Positions 18,401 through 34,294 are shown, numbered from the stretch's first letter. The stretch is DNA of 64,000 nt from Streptococcus mitis B6 (GCF_000027165.1 NC_013853.1:1550001-1614000), one strand, 5' to 3'. A program made the numbers and translations. The notes: a model not told the origin generated them from the letters alone.

Positions 18401-21400
18401 ATAAAGTTGTGCTGCAGCTTTTAGTTTAGCAAATTCTGCACGCAATTCTTGACGTTCTGCACTGACATCTTGACCAGCTTTCAACTTAGACATGAAGGCT
18501 GCTAATTTAGGTGCAAGTTCCACAGACTCTTCCAATTTCACAACACGACCATCCATATTTTGGTTGATCATGTGTTTACCAAGCTCACGGAAGGCGACAG
18601 ATGTTTCACTGTCTGTAAACTTACCGTTTTCAACAAAGTTAAAGGCGATATCGTTGACTTTCTTAGCTTCTTCTTCTGACTTCCATTGTTTCCATGCATA
18701 CTGAGCTGCAGAGAAGAGGGCAATCTTAGAAGGTTCAGATTGTTGCATTGGGTTCAACATGATACCTGAAAGGAGACTTGGATCTACATTCGGATGAAGG
18801 AACTTCTCACCACCACCTAAGATCAAGTGTTGTTTAGAGTTATCTGTAACAGGCCAATTGACCCATAGAGACACTGGACGATAAGTCTTGCCACCTGCAG
18901 TCAGATTGTTCTTAAGATTTGAAAGGAAGTTTTCTGATACTTCACCCCAAATCTTACCACCAGTAAGGGTCATAGAAGTTGAAGTTGGAAGATTTTCATT
19001 TAGAGATTTCAATTCATCTTCACGACCATTACCCCAATACTGACCAGGAACGAAGATCATTTCCTTACGAAGGCCAACATAAGTTGCTTGTTTTTCAGTC
19101 AACCAATCTGTCATGTCCTTCATCAAGCGGTTGTAGCTATTGTAGCCACCGACTGGACTTGGAGCATCATCGGCCAAAATACCGAACTCACGAACACCGA
19201 CATCCATCAATTGAGTGAATTTAGCCTTAATGGTTTCAAGGTCTTTTTGGTAATCAGCATCGTTGCCAAAACGGATACGGTTGTTCATGAATGGGTGGAT
19301 GGTCCAAACATAACGAGTCTTGTTTTGGTTTCCGACACGCGCCAATTCACGAATTTCAGCTAATTTTTCTTCTGGATAAAGTTCACGCCATTTCTTGTTG
19401 TGGTATGGATCGTCTTTTGGTGCAAAGAAGTATTGCGTCAACTTCAAGTCACCACCATAGCGCATCAATTCAGCACGATCAGCATTGCTCCAAGGGTTAC
19501 CATAGTATCCTTCGATAAAGCCACGGTTCTTAATTTCAGCAAAGTCTTCAACTGTTACATTACGCAAGACTGGAGCTTCACTTTCATTAAGCATGTGTTT
19601 GAGAGTTGTCAAACCGTAGAAGACAGCATCTGTATCCTTACCGACGATAGAGATTGTATTGTTCTTAATTGACAAAGCGTAAGCATCAATCTTATCAAAG
19701 AGTCCTTGAGAAATGCCAGACACTTCTTTTTCAGCCTGTGAATTTTGACCATGAACACCAAGGTAGATGTTGGTAGCACCTGCCACTGCTGTTTGACTGC
19801 TTGTGTAAGAGATTTGATGATCTTGTAGGACACTCTTCAAGCGGTTACGAGTATAGATATCTAATTGATCTCCCATGACAAGATTGACTTGTTTATGGAG
19901 TTTCGTAACACCTTCATCATAAGTTACTTTTTGTGGTGTTGGGAAGACCTTGTACTCTTTCTTGAGATAATCTTGACTTTGGGCTGCTGCGGCAACTGCC
20001 TCGTCGCTTGTAGGTTTCGTAGCTACAAAGCTATCAGCAAGTTCAGTTGTCCCATCGCCCATTTCCTCAACTTTAGGTTTTTCTGGAGTTACAGGCTTCT
20101 CTGGAGTTACAGGTTTTTCTGGACTAACTGGTTCTTCTGCTTTGTTAGTAGAAACTGGTTTCAGAAGTTGAATTTCTGCAGCACTACCAAATCCTGCAGC
20201 ACCTGCTAAAACTTTAAATTCTACCTTATCGGTTTCAATGGCATCAAAGTTAACTGTTTTCTCTTTGGCATTGTTTTCCCAAGTTCCTGAAGCAACTTTA
20301 ACCATTTGACCATCTTTTTGAGCATAGATTTCATAAGATGTCACAACACCGTTGCCTCCACCTGGACGTGGAAGATAGGTCAAACCATTGACTGTTTCAC
20401 TTGCTTTCAAGTTCATTGCAACTGTAAATGGTGCTTGATGTCCAGTCCATTTTGAATGCCAGAAGGTATTTGGATCATTGTCAAAGGCTTTTTCTACTGG
20501 ACCTTCAGCATTGGTACCTGGTAACTCTTGACTAGTTGCAGAAACTGTAAAATGATCATTTGGAATCAAACGTGGATTTACGAATGGTTCATTTGACAAC
20601 TCGGCACTATGTAAGATGCCTTTGAAGCCTCCGATTGTTTCAAGTGGAAGCACCAAACTATTGTAGGCCAAGCGAGGATGAGCTGGATTTGCAATCCGTT
20701 CAACCTTTTCACCGTCCACATAAACTTCTGTTACTTGTGGTTTAGTTACAACAGAAATTTGATAACGTTTGTTCTTTTCAAGTTTCTTGTTGAATTGGAT
20801 ATGGAATTGTTCAAAAGTATAGGCAAGATAACCATCCTTATCTGCAAGGTAAAGTTGGTTATTTCCACTTGTTGAGAAGGTTTGTTGGCCATCACCAGTT
20901 ACAGTCACATCCAATTTCAAGACATGACTTGGTCCAACATCACCAACCAGGCCTTCGATAGTGCTATCTTTTTCGAAGTTCAAACCTGCTTCAGTCTTCT
21001 GTACTTTCTTAGCAAGATAATCTTTGACAGTCTCAGGATTGATCTTGAACAAGTCTTCTTCAGCTACGGTCTTATCTGGATTAGATTGAGGTGCATAAAT
21101 ACTTGCTGGTTGAATACGGTCTGCATAGGTCTTGGCTGCACGGTCTGAACCCCAAGTACGCTCTGCAGTTGATTGCATACTCTTGAAGAAGCGTTTAAAG
21201 ATATCGTAAGAAGTGAGTCCAGTTTCATGGAGGTCAATGTTATCATTCCAAACTGCATGACCACCACCAAGGATATTTGGATTAGAAGCTTCTAGACGTG
21301 GTCCGCCACCTGTTGAGAAGTCATTTGGTGTCCAACGGTTGTATTGAATTTCATAATTAGCATAATCTCCATAAGCACCTTGACTATTGCTACCACTTGG

Positions 21401-23719
21401 AACACTATAGGTTGGAATATCTGTGATATTGATAATCTTAGCACCTTGAGCAATTGCGGCAGCTGGACGTTGCCATCCAATGCTCCAAATATCGACTTCT
21501 ACATCTTTCCAATCAACAGGTGTGGTACCTTGTTTGGCAGAGAGTGAACCCCAAATACGTGGTGTTAAACCTTTTCCTTTGATGTACTGGATCATATCGT
21601 TGACATAGCGACGATAGCTTTCTGGATTTCCATAATACTCATCTGTACCGATATGAACAGTAGAGACGCCATGAAGTGGTGCGTCTTCACCATCGAGCAA
21701 TTTATCATAGACTGATTTAACAAAAGCAAGAGTTTCTTCGTACTTGTTATCCAAGTCTAGCATAGCCACGCGCTCTACATTATGTTTTCTCGCACTAAGC
21801 TGACCTTTATACATCAAGTCTGGACGAACTTTAACGAATGAAAGAGCGTGACCTGGTGTGTCAATTTCAGGAACAAGGTTGATATGCAAAGCTTTTGCCA
21901 ACTTGATGATTTCTTGCATTTCTTCCTTAGTGTAATGCTCGTCAGATGTTAATTTTTCACCATTTTCACCGACAACATCAGTCTCTACACGGAAACCTGT
22001 CTTGGCATTTTTAAGAACATAATCCAGTTCCTCTTGAGGAGTAAGATTTTTCCCTGCTAAATGATCTTTTAAGAAGATATAGTTATCATTCAAGTGCAAC
22101 TGCAAGTCGTTCATCTTGTAGTAGGCCATATTGAGCATAATATCTACAAGCGTATCATAAGGGATAAACTTACGACCTGTGTCTAGCATAAATCCACGAT
22201 GGCTAAAGCTTGGGAAGTCACGAATTTCTCCGTTTTGCAAATCATTTTCGCCCATTTGTAGAAGAGTACGAGTTGCGTAAAAGGCTCCTGCATTGGTTGC
22301 AGCTTCTACAGTGATAACACCATCTTTTACAGTGATACCATAGCCTTCCTTGCCATAACCCTTGTCTTCAACCTTCTTAAATTCAATCCGTTTTTGAGCT
22401 GTTTGATCACCTGTAGCGATTTCTAACCCACGACTTTCAAGGTCAGTCTGATAGAATTTAGCTTCTTGACCAAATCCAGAATCTCCGACTGAAATAACGG
22501 TATCAGCTGTAATAGAAGTTTTACCTTCAGTTCCATACCATTGTTGAACTGCTGGTGCAACTGCCGGTTTAGTGCCAACTCCTTCGTCTGCATGCAAACC
22601 TTTAATGAGGACTTCAAATTCTTTTGTGAAGGTATGAGTATCCTTGACTTGTTGGACCATGACCTTAACAGTTTGATCTGTTAAGGGTTTATAGATTTTG
22701 TTATTAAGATCAACAACACCCTGTTTGTTGCTACCAATCAAGCTTACTTGACCTGGTAATTTAGGTAATACAAGTGATTTCCCGTCTTCAGCAACAGCTA
22801 ATTCTGTCACTTGGCGAATATCTGTTGGTTTGCTAGCGTCTGGAATGTTTGAGTAAGCACGAATTTCTTGAATTCCAACATTTTTCCAGTTCATTGTACC
22901 TGCTTGATAATCTGTAATTTCAAGTTTAAGGTATTTGGCTTGGATAGCTTCTTTCAAGTCAATTTTTTCATCAAGAATAGGATTTCCTGTTCTTTGATAG
23001 GCCAACTTCCATTCTTTAGCTCCTGAACCATTCACATCATCTTGACCAGCATAGTAGAGATTCCATGACTTGATATTTGGATCATTTTGTTCACCACGAA
23101 CGCGGCGGTCCCAATCAATCTCAACATGCTTAATCACTGTTGTCTTTTCAAGTGTAAATTCGATTGTTGGTTTCTCAACGTTTTGGTCAGTAGCCCAGCG
23201 AGTGTCAGGTTTTCCGTCAATTGCCTTTTCTGCTGTGTATTGTGTGTTGGCTTCATGGTTTGATGCTGTCGCAGTAGCTTTTTCTAAATGATTGACATCT
23301 GGAGTTTCGACCAAATCTTTGGCCACTGGCTTTTCAGCAGGTTTAGCTGCTGGAGCTACTTCTTCTTTGGGAGTTTCTGCTGGTTTTGGAGTTGCTTCTT
23401 CCTTAGGAGCAGGAGTTTCTGTTGGTTTTGGAGTAGTTCCTTCAGTTGCAGTTGCTTCAGTTTCTGACGCTGCAGGTTGACCATCTACAGTTCCAGCACT
23501 TGCTTCTGCTTTTTCAATAGCTGCTGCTATATCTGCTGGCAGCTTATCCAGAGGTTGAGCCTGTGTTACTGTTCCTTCTGTTTCTGCAGTTCCTTCTGTT
23601 TCAGCTGCTTGAACCATACCAGCTCCAAAGATACTGGCACCAATCATAACAGAAGCTGCGCCGATTGTAAATTTACGTATACTGTAATGACACCGTCTCT
23701 CAAAAAAATGTTTTCCCAT
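15407..23719 (-). CDS. Dual-catalytic cell-wall hexosaminidase: GH20 plus GH84
   Basis: A surface enzyme of 2770 residues with two glycosidase domains. In order: YSIRK signal (cleavage about 38); Pro/Glu-rich linker; CBM32-like domain (about 130-290); GH20 beta-hexosaminidase (about 410-830) with catalytic pair Asp693-Glu694 in HIGTDEYYG; a LamG-like domain; a second CBM32 (about 1060-1195); PEKPVTPEKP linker; and a GH84 domain (about 1255-1700) with Asp1517-Asp1518 in ILADDAPSP and a helical tail. Further CBM32-like domains, three EFKGGVN/HEVPEY repeats and LPATG (2738-2742) follow. GH20 removes terminal GlcNAc or GalNAc; GH84 enzymes are O-GlcNAcase or hyaluronidase-like. The start has AGGA upstream. 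Pneumococcal StrH instead has two GH20 domains. Both active sites look complete. Confidence 0.88.
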   Translation of the reverse strand: MGKHFFERRCHYSIRKFTIGAASVMIGASIFGAGMVQAAETEGTAETEGTVTQAQPLDKLPADIAAAIEKAEASAGTVDGQPAASETEATATEGTTPKPTETPAPKEEATPKPAETPKEEVAPAAKPAEKPVAKDLVETPDVNHLEKATATASNHEANTQYTAEKAIDGKPDTRWATDQNVEKPTIEFTLEKTTVIKHVEIDWDRRVRGEQNDPNIKSWNLYYAGQDDVNGSGAKEWKLAYQRTGNPILDEKIDLKEAIQAKYLKLEITDYQAGTMNWKNVGIQEIRAYSNIPDASKPTDIRQVTELAVAEDGKSLVLPKLPGQVSLIGSNKQGVVDLNNKIYKPLTDQTVKVMVQQVKDTHTFTKEFEVLIKGLHADEGVGTKPAVAPAVQQWYGTEGKTSITADTVISVGDSGFGQEAKFYQTDLESRGLEIATGDQTAQKRIEFKKVEDKGYGKEGYGITVKDGVITVEAATNAGAFYATRTLLQMGENDLQNGEIRDFPSFSHRGFMLDTGRKFIPYDTLVDIMLNMAYYKMNDLQLHLNDNYIFLKDHLAGKNLTPQEELDYVLKNAKTGFRVETDVVGENGEKLTSDEHYTKEEMQEIIKLAKALHINLVPEIDTPGHALSFVKVRPDLMYKGQLSARKHNVERVAMLDLDNKYEETLAFVKSVYDKLLDGEDAPLHGVSTVHIGTDEYYGNPESYRRYVNDMIQYIKGKGLTPRIWGSLSAKQGTTPVDWKDVEVDIWSIGWQRPAAAIAQGAKIINITDIPTYSVPSGSNSQGAYGDYANYEIQYNRWTPNDFSTGGGPRLEASNPNILGGGHAVWNDNIDLHETGLTSYDIFKRFFKSMQSTAERTWGSDRAAKTYADRIQPASIYAPQSNPDKTVAEEDLFKINPETVKDYLAKKVQKTEAGLNFEKDSTIEGLVGDVGPSHVLKLDVTVTGDGQQTFSTSGNNQLYLADKDGYLAYTFEQFHIQFNKKLEKNKRYQISVVTKPQVTEVYVDGEKVERIANPAHPRLAYNSLVLPLETIGGFKGILHSAELSNEPFVNPRLIPNDHFTVSATSQELPGTNAEGPVEKAFDNDPNTFWHSKWTGHQAPFTVAMNLKASETVNGLTYLPRPGGGNGVVTSYEIYAQKDGQMVKVASGTWENNAKEKTVNFDAIETDKVEFKVLAGAAGFGSAAEIQLLKPVSTNKAEEPVSPEKPVTPEKPVTPEKPKVEEMGDGTTELADSFVATKPTSDEAVAAAAQSQDYLKKEYKVFPTPQKVTYDEGVTKLHKQVNLVMGDQLDIYTRNRLKSVLQDHQISYTSSQTAVAGATNIYLGVHGQNSQAEKEVSGISQGLFDKIDAYALSIKNNTISIVGKDTDAVFYGLTTLKHMLNESEAPVLRNVTVEDFAEIKNRGFIEGYYGNPWSNADRAELMRYGGDLKLTQYFFAPKDDPYHNKKWRELYPEEKLAEIRELARVGNQNKTRYVWTIHPFMNNRIRFGNDADYQKDLETIKAKFTQLMDVGVREFGILADDAPSPVGGYNSYNRLMKDMTDWLTEKQATYVGLRKEMIFVPGQYWGNGREDELKSLNENLPTSTSMTLTGGKIWGEVSENFLSNLKNNLTAGGKTYRPVSLWVNWPVTDNSKQHLILGGGEKFLHPNVDPSLLSGIMLNPMQQSEPSKIALFSAAQYAWKQWKSEEEAKKVNDIAFNFVENGKFTDSETSVAFRELGKHMINQNMDGRVVKLEESVELAPKLAAFMSKLKAGQDVSAERQELRAEFAKLKAAAQLYKASGDEKMRAQIHYWLDNTIDQMDALSALLDGTEAIATNDSAKLWDSYYKGLKLYEQSQTHTFHYVDHDERAELGVQHIRPFLLGLREILATEVQKALHPDQVISTFITNRTGVEGGLAEVTDGDLGTHALIKSPNSIQTGDYIGLKFNKAVPVQNLTFAMGTQANPRDTFNNAKVEYLNENDEWVTLSEPSYTGNEPLLKFENLNINAKAVRMIATSDRDNTWFAVREIAVNRPVEVTRAKQAATVTISPNLMYKYNTTVGQITDGHDNTEAMLANADRTDTTPVNGWVQLDLGEVKPVTKVRLIQGSGDKLAEGVLEYSADGSSWQELDRLTGEQTKEIETPISARYVRVRNTKNINLWWRIADFSVETRAGNSELTDTNVESLKSTPVYDSLGRYDLQIPSGTKLPAHSYLGMKLDRLHQAESIQAVGTENPSLNLEYSPNAQEWYPANQVTDKSLVRYVRLVNKTDQEQAVTATSLLVQTKEVQPTTLDSTSMGIHPTYGRNDVRKIKNLDQLFDGVYNNFVEFSDYARKDGHITLKLGSERDIKKIRAYIQDGTQNYLRDGKIQVSQDGKTWTDVVTVGDGLANETRDDSLTDGWTHDSKMPGNRYIEGELASPVKANYLRVLFTADYDARFVGFTELVINDGEFVKPINDPTVQGNSGESQGNLYTNLVDGKVLTSYKAEKEQGELVYHLSEPTDANHIRLVSSIPQGVTARVLARTLKEDKKDTWTDLGAITSSFQTFAVREKAPLLDVKLVWEGGKPEFYEMTTFHQELPEEPEKPALTTSKGDEPAPVVEVPEFTDGVNGVEAAVHEVAEYTEAIGTAGDEAAPVVEALEFKGGVNAVEAATHEVPEYTEAIEKADRLPAPVVEVPDFKGGVNGTEAAVHEVSEYEGTASHQATPTEENLKDSVDKVDGDKMSSGNSDVETTVEKSDEFANASVKTDQAQKQEQPQTSISKVKDQLPATGGEESATLALLGGLGLVLSAVFVKKGKKD

Positions 23720-23750
23720 TTTTTCCTATTTCCTTTCACACGCTCATAAG

Positions 23751-23766
23751 AGTAAGCGTTCTCATT
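23751..23766 (-). promoter_or_regulatory. cre site of the GH20/GH84 gene
   Basis: The minus strand AATGAGAACGCTTACT matches the cre consensus core (GAACGCTTAC). It lies about 32 bp upstream of the start and directly after an AAAGGAG. No clear promoter is visible in the 156 bp between the GH101 stop and this start, so read-through from the GH101 gene may contribute. Confidence 0.6.
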
Positions 23767-23779
23767 CTCCTTTAGAAAA

Positions 23780-23804
23780 AGAGAGGACCTAGAGGGGCCT
23801 CTCT
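23780..23804 (-). terminator. Terminator of the GH101 gene
   Basis: The stem AGAGAGG / CCTCTCT with an 11-nt loop is followed on the minus strand by TTTTTC. It lies between the GH101 stop and the GH20/GH84 start. Confidence 0.7.
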
Positions 23805-23875
23805 GGGTTTCCTTTTTCTCCACTACAATGAATGTGGAGTCTAAGCTCTCTTTTAATGAAAACTTTTTTTAAATT

Positions 23876-30850
<6,975 letters not shown>

Positions 30851-30870
30851 CTAAATCCTTTCACTATATA

Positions 30871-30884
30871 CGTAAGCGTTTACA
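30871..30884 (-). promoter_or_regulatory. cre site of the GH101 gene
   Basis: The minus strand TGTAAACGCTTACG is a strong cre match, located 27 bp upstream of the start codon in the transcribed leader. It is preceded by an orphan AAAGGAG, as in the other two giant genes. Confidence 0.75.
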
Positions 30885-30963
30885 TCTGCTATTTAAAAAA
30901 ATACTCCTTTCTGTCTAAAAAGTGCAACACTTACATCATTAAATAAAAAATAATTACACTTTT

Positions 30964-30992
30964 AATATAACAAATGATAGCCGATAAAGCAA
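30964..30992 (-). promoter_or_regulatory. Promoter of the GH101 gene
   Basis: The minus strand carries TTGCTT (30987-30992), a 17-bp spacer and the extended -10 TGTTATATT (hexamer 30964-30969). The TTGTTATATTAAAA block is shared with the bgaA upstream region. The rest of 30993-31202 is AT-rich; a 29-codon reading starting MDFSDFKDFL at 31114 runs into yaaA and is not considered a gene. Confidence 0.55.
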
Positions 30993-31202
30993 TAGAAAAG
31001 ATAGGAAATGACTAATTTTTTCTTTCAATCCTAATAAAATTAAAGTATAACATCTCCAAAATACTCTAGAAAAATAAAATACATATCATCAAATTTTTTC
31101 AATATCTGATAATATGGATTTTTCTGATTTTAAAGACTTTTTATCCAACCTCATGCGTTTCAAAAACGAAGAAGTTGAGCCTCAATTTGAATTTTTCTCT
31201 TT

Positions 31203-31931
31203 TCATACCTCCTTAACAAAAATCAATTCCTGTGGCTGGGACAAGGCTTCTCGGTACTCAAATCCTGCAAAGCTTAAACGCCGAGCTTCCTCCACCGTCT
31301 GCACTTGATTTTCTATCATAGCGGTTAAAAAGGCACCACGCGCTTTCTTAGAAATAGTTGAGTGAATTTTCAACTGATTACCCTTGTCCTCCATAAATTT
31401 GAAGGTCACCATTTTTTCTCTGATTTCCTTAGAAAATACAGTCTCAAACTCGGATGACAAGAGGGAGAAAATCACTTCTTCCTGCGTCACAGCTTCATCA
31501 TAGACTGCCTTCCAATGGCTCTTCAAAGTCTTACCAGCGACTTTTAACTTCATCAAAAAGTCCAAACGGTGAGGTGCCATAGGTGACAAGGCTGGAACAA
31601 CACCGTACAAGGCCGAGGTAATGAAGACATGATTTTCAAGATAGGCTTGTTCTACTTCGGTCAACTTATCTCTCTTGATATGGCGGTACATGAGCCCATC
31701 AAAAAGTTTCAGAGCTGGGTAGTGTTGAGCAGTTTGCCTTTTCAAAGCTTGGATATGTTGAAATTCTTCCGCCGCCTTTTCAACTGATACCTTGTAAAAA
31801 CTCTCCAATTGACTAGCAGAATAGAGAGCCAAGGCATCCAGCACGGCCTGACTTTCTGATCTTAAAGGAGTTGCTTCGATACTCGGCAAGTCTGTGTTCA
31901 TTTCTTTTGCTGTTGGGATTAAAATTTTCAT
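31203..31931 (-). CDS. yaaA: YaaA family peroxide-stress protein, copy 2
   Basis: Intact 242-residue YaaA/DUF328 protein with 16 amino-acid differences from the copy at 3715-4443. These cluster at residues 143-150 (AYDEALKKE against VYDEAVTQE) and the C-terminus. It is adjacent to the small membrane-protein gene upstream. The copies may be a duplication made when the island was acquired, or one copy may have arrived with it. Which is ancestral cannot be told from the window alone. Confidence 0.85.
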   Translation of the reverse strand: MKILIPTAKEMNTDLPSIEATPLRSESQAVLDALALYSASQLESFYKVSVEKAAEEFQHIQALKRQTAQHYPALKLFDGLMYRHIKRDKLTEVEQAYLENHVFITSALYGVVPALSPMAPHRLDFLMKLKVAGKTLKSHWKAVYDEAVTQEEVIFSLLSSEFETVFSKEIREKMVTFKFMEDKGNQLKIHSTISKKARGAFLTAMIENQVQTVEEARRLSFAGFEYREALSQPQELIFVKEV

Positions 31932-31982
31932 ATTGATAGTGTAGCATATTTTTTAGCCACAACCAAGAAATTCATCTGAAAA
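31203..31982 (-). repeat. Long direct repeat, right copy (yaaA plus upstream)
   Basis: Right member of the about 780-bp direct repeat pair described at 3715-4494. The junction after ATTCATCTGAAAA leads here into a terminator stem rather than into the unexplained remnant seen at the left copy. Confidence 0.85.
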
Positions 31983-32002
31983 ACCTCGGTTTGACCGAGG
32001 TT
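31982..32002 (-). terminator. Terminator of the small membrane-protein gene
   Basis: The perfect 8-bp stem AACCTCGG / CCGAGGTT with a 5-nt loop is followed on the minus strand by TTTC. Confidence 0.75.
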
Positions 32003-32009
32003 CCTCTAT

Positions 32010-32174
32010 TTATTTGGGCCATCCTAACCAGACAGCCACGAGAACAAGGGCTATACCAGCTAAACTTGTTAAGATAGATAAGAATTTATCTTTTTTCTCC
32101 TTGAACTGAGAAAAACCTATCTTCAAAGCGAGCAATCCAAGTAGCATTGAAGCAACCATCAAATAAAACCCCAT
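32010..32174 (-). CDS. Small two-helix membrane protein
   Basis: A 54-residue protein starting MGFYLMVASMLLG. The start is set by GGAGG 7 nt upstream; an ATG overlapping that site is in frame but would put the ribosome site inside the gene. Two hydrophobic segments (about 4-20 and 33-52) flank a basic loop (QFKEKKDKF), giving a hairpin membrane topology with both ends outside or both inside. It ends GWPK and is followed immediately by a terminator. Function unknown; no family recognised. Confidence 0.6.
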   Translation of the reverse strand: MGFYLMVASMLLGLLALKIGFSQFKEKKDKFLSILTSLAGIALVLVAVWLGWPK

Positions 32175-32238
32175 TTCTTTGTCCTCCATTAGGCTTATTT
32201 TACCTTATTATAACATATATTTCTTAAATAAGCCTTTT

Positions 32239-33834
32239 TTACTGTACTTTAAAGGTCTTGAGATAATTGTCTTTTCCTACTTGACCTTCGAAGGTTTTAC
32301 CATTTTCAAGATAAGGGAGGTCATCTGATACTGAGGCCTTGACCTTGTAAATCTTGCCATCAACTTTAAAGAAATAGACAGTGTCGCCCTTGATAACAGC
32401 TGATTTGAGGTCTGCTACCACACCCTTGATGCTTTCTGTTGTTTCATTATCAATTTCAAGGTCGTTTTTATTGGCGTACTTGCTGAGTAGCTCTTCCACT
32501 GTCGTAGCTACGATAACATTTTGGTACTCGACTGCGTCTACCAAAGCATACTCTTTGACCAAACCAGCATTGTCCTTCAAGCCCATGATGTACAAAGGCT
32601 TGTCATTGAGGTTGATGAGGATTGGGAAGGTTGCCTTGTAGGATTTCTCCTGAACAGCACCTTCGGCTGATTCACGGGCTGATTCTTCGGTCGCAGAAGC
32701 CAAGCTATACTTCGTGATTTCCCCTGTCCGCATATTTTCAAGGATAAAACCAAGATTACTTTCATCTGCATTGGCCGACGTCACACCTGTGTAGAGATAG
32801 ATGTCATTGCCGATAGACAAGTAATTATAGCCCTTGGTAGTCTGGGTCACGTTTTTCTTGGAAATCATAGCATTCCAGAAACCGTCCTTGTACTTGCCGT
32901 TGTAGTTGATTTGCTCAATAGTTTCCTCAGCTGGATAGACCCTGTCCACCCATTCTGGAACATCTGCCAAGCTGTATTCCTTGGTCTCTCCATTTGTGGC
33001 GTCCAATATAATGACTGAAACAGGACGAGGAACCGCTAAGCCAAACTGCTTTTGGTAAACTGTAGCCACATAGAAAGGATTACCCTCATCGTCCACCTCG
33101 AAAGATGGAGTTTTGAAGATTTTAGTTGGGTACTTCAAGCGCAGGTGACGCTTGACATCGCGGTTAAAATACTCCGAGTCCGAGTACTTGATTGGTGTCT
33201 TCAAGTCCACCAAATTGGCATTTCCTGTGACCATGTCCACCTTGATATACTCGCCGATTCCCTTAGCTTGATTATTAAACCACTTGATAGGGTCTGCATA
33301 TTCTAACGGTGTAACCCGATAAGGTTTCCCATCAATCGTCAATTGGGTATAGGTGTCTGCCGCTACGTACTGCGACACCTTATCTGTTAGGGAACCCAAG
33401 TAGCGGTCACCAATTTTTTCAGCGGTACTTCTATCTAAGATAGGAACCTTACTGGTGTCAGTCTTAGGAAATTCAGTAAAGTCTTTTTCCGTCACCGTGA
33501 CTACATTGGCATAATTTTTAGCCTGAAAAATGCTGGAAGTCACCAAGGAAACTAAACCAGCCAAGAGAAGAATTCCTCCAATAGAAGCAAAAAGAATTTT
33601 CCCTAACCGATTGATTTTGAAATCCTCAAAATTTAAAGCAGCTTCCGCCTTGCCGTGGCGCACATGAACTGTTTTGACAAAGTTTATCCCCTTGCCAAAG
33701 CCAAATAAGATTGCTACAAGCAGCAAATGCCCACAAAGGAAAAAGAGAAATTCCCAGCTGGTCAGGTTAAGAGGCGGTAAAAAGATATACCAGGTCGTTG
33801 CGATAAAAAGCAGTTCAAAGATTATCCGTTTCAT
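32239..33834 (-). CDS. Conserved membrane protein of unknown function
   Basis: A protein of 531 residues with two N-terminal hydrophobic segments (about 4-24 and 27-47), a short charged loop (HVRHGKAEA), a third membrane helix (about 79-100, ILFASIGGILLLAGLVSLVT) and a soluble remainder of about 430 residues. No signal cleavage site, catalytic motif or wall anchor is visible. The soluble part has repeated beta-type segments such as FYVATVYQKQFGL and ETKEYSLADVPEW, suggesting a PepSY/YcdB-like fold, but that is a guess. It lies 12 bp downstream of the deformylase gene on the same strand. I do not recognise a function. Confidence 0.6.
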   Translation of the reverse strand: MKRIIFELLFIATTWYIFLPPLNLTSWEFLFFLCGHLLLVAILFGFGKGINFVKTVHVRHGKAEAALNFEDFKINRLGKILFASIGGILLLAGLVSLVTSSIFQAKNYANVVTVTEKDFTEFPKTDTSKVPILDRSTAEKIGDRYLGSLTDKVSQYVAADTYTQLTIDGKPYRVTPLEYADPIKWFNNQAKGIGEYIKVDMVTGNANLVDLKTPIKYSDSEYFNRDVKRHLRLKYPTKIFKTPSFEVDDEGNPFYVATVYQKQFGLAVPRPVSVIILDATNGETKEYSLADVPEWVDRVYPAEETIEQINYNGKYKDGFWNAMISKKNVTQTTKGYNYLSIGNDIYLYTGVTSANADESNLGFILENMRTGEITKYSLASATEESARESAEGAVQEKSYKATFPILINLNDKPLYIMGLKDNAGLVKEYALVDAVEYQNVIVATTVEELLSKYANKNDLEIDNETTESIKGVVADLKSAVIKGDTVYFFKVDGKIYKVKASVSDDLPYLENGKTFEGQVGKDNYLKTFKVQ

Positions 33835-33845
33835 TTGCTTTCCTC

Positions 33846-34256
33846 CTAAATGATTCGTCCTTCCAAGTGATCCAGTTCATGCTGGCAAATCTGAGCTGGG
33901 AAACCTGTCAAGGTAATGGTCTGTTCCTGCCACTTGCTGTCACGATAGGCAACCCTTATGGTTTCATAACGCTTAGTAGGTCTCACACCTGTCAAGGATA
34001 AACAGCCTTCTTCTGTCTCATAAAGTCCGTCAAAAGACAGGAGCACTGGGTTAAACATGACCACAGGAACCAAGCCAAGATTAAAGATAATCACGCGCTT
34101 CTGCACCCCAATCATATTGGCAGCCAGACCAACACAGGTCTCACGATTTGCTAAGAGCGTATCTTGTAAATCTCTGGCAAGATACAGATCTTCCTGACTT
34201 GCCGGCTGAGACACCTGAGATAAAAACAAAAGATCCTTCACAATTTTCTTTTCCAC
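33846..34256 (-). CDS. def: Peptide deformylase paralogue with altered motif I
   Basis: A 136-residue metalloprotein of the deformylase family, which removes N-formyl groups from new proteins. Motif II EGCLS (Cys85) and motif III HELDH (His126, Glu127, His130) are complete for metal binding. Motif I, normally GxGxAAPQ, reads GLAANMIG, with Met48 where the catalytic oxyanion Gln should be. The protein is also shorter than typical streptococcal Def (about 200 residues). It may be a second, weakly active or specialised deformylase. The main deformylase is probably elsewhere. Confidence 0.8.
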   Translation of the reverse strand: MEKKIVKDLLFLSQVSQPASQEDLYLARDLQDTLLANRETCVGLAANMIGVQKRVIIFNLGLVPVVMFNPVLLSFDGLYETEEGCLSLTGVRPTKRYETIRVAYRDSKWQEQTITLTGFPAQICQHELDHLEGRII

Positions 34257-34294
34257 TTCCTCACCCTCCTCTTGATGTTTACTATATTATAGCA

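Noticed and set aside
15750-23480. Many open frames of 60-160 codons on the plus strand opposite the giant surface-protein genes
   Set aside because: They are shadows caused by repetitive, codon-biased genes on the other strand: no ribosome sites, low-complexity products and no recognisable domains.
23720-23790. Nine-codon leader ORF before the GH20/GH84 gene (AAAGGAG then ATG)
   Set aside because: The reading overlaps the cre site and is not present in the other two leaders, so a leader peptide is not supported.
31114-31202. Plus-strand ORF starting MDFSDFKDFL overlapping the end of yaaA copy 2
   Set aside because: No ribosome site, and most of its length is antisense to yaaA; at best a truncated fragment.
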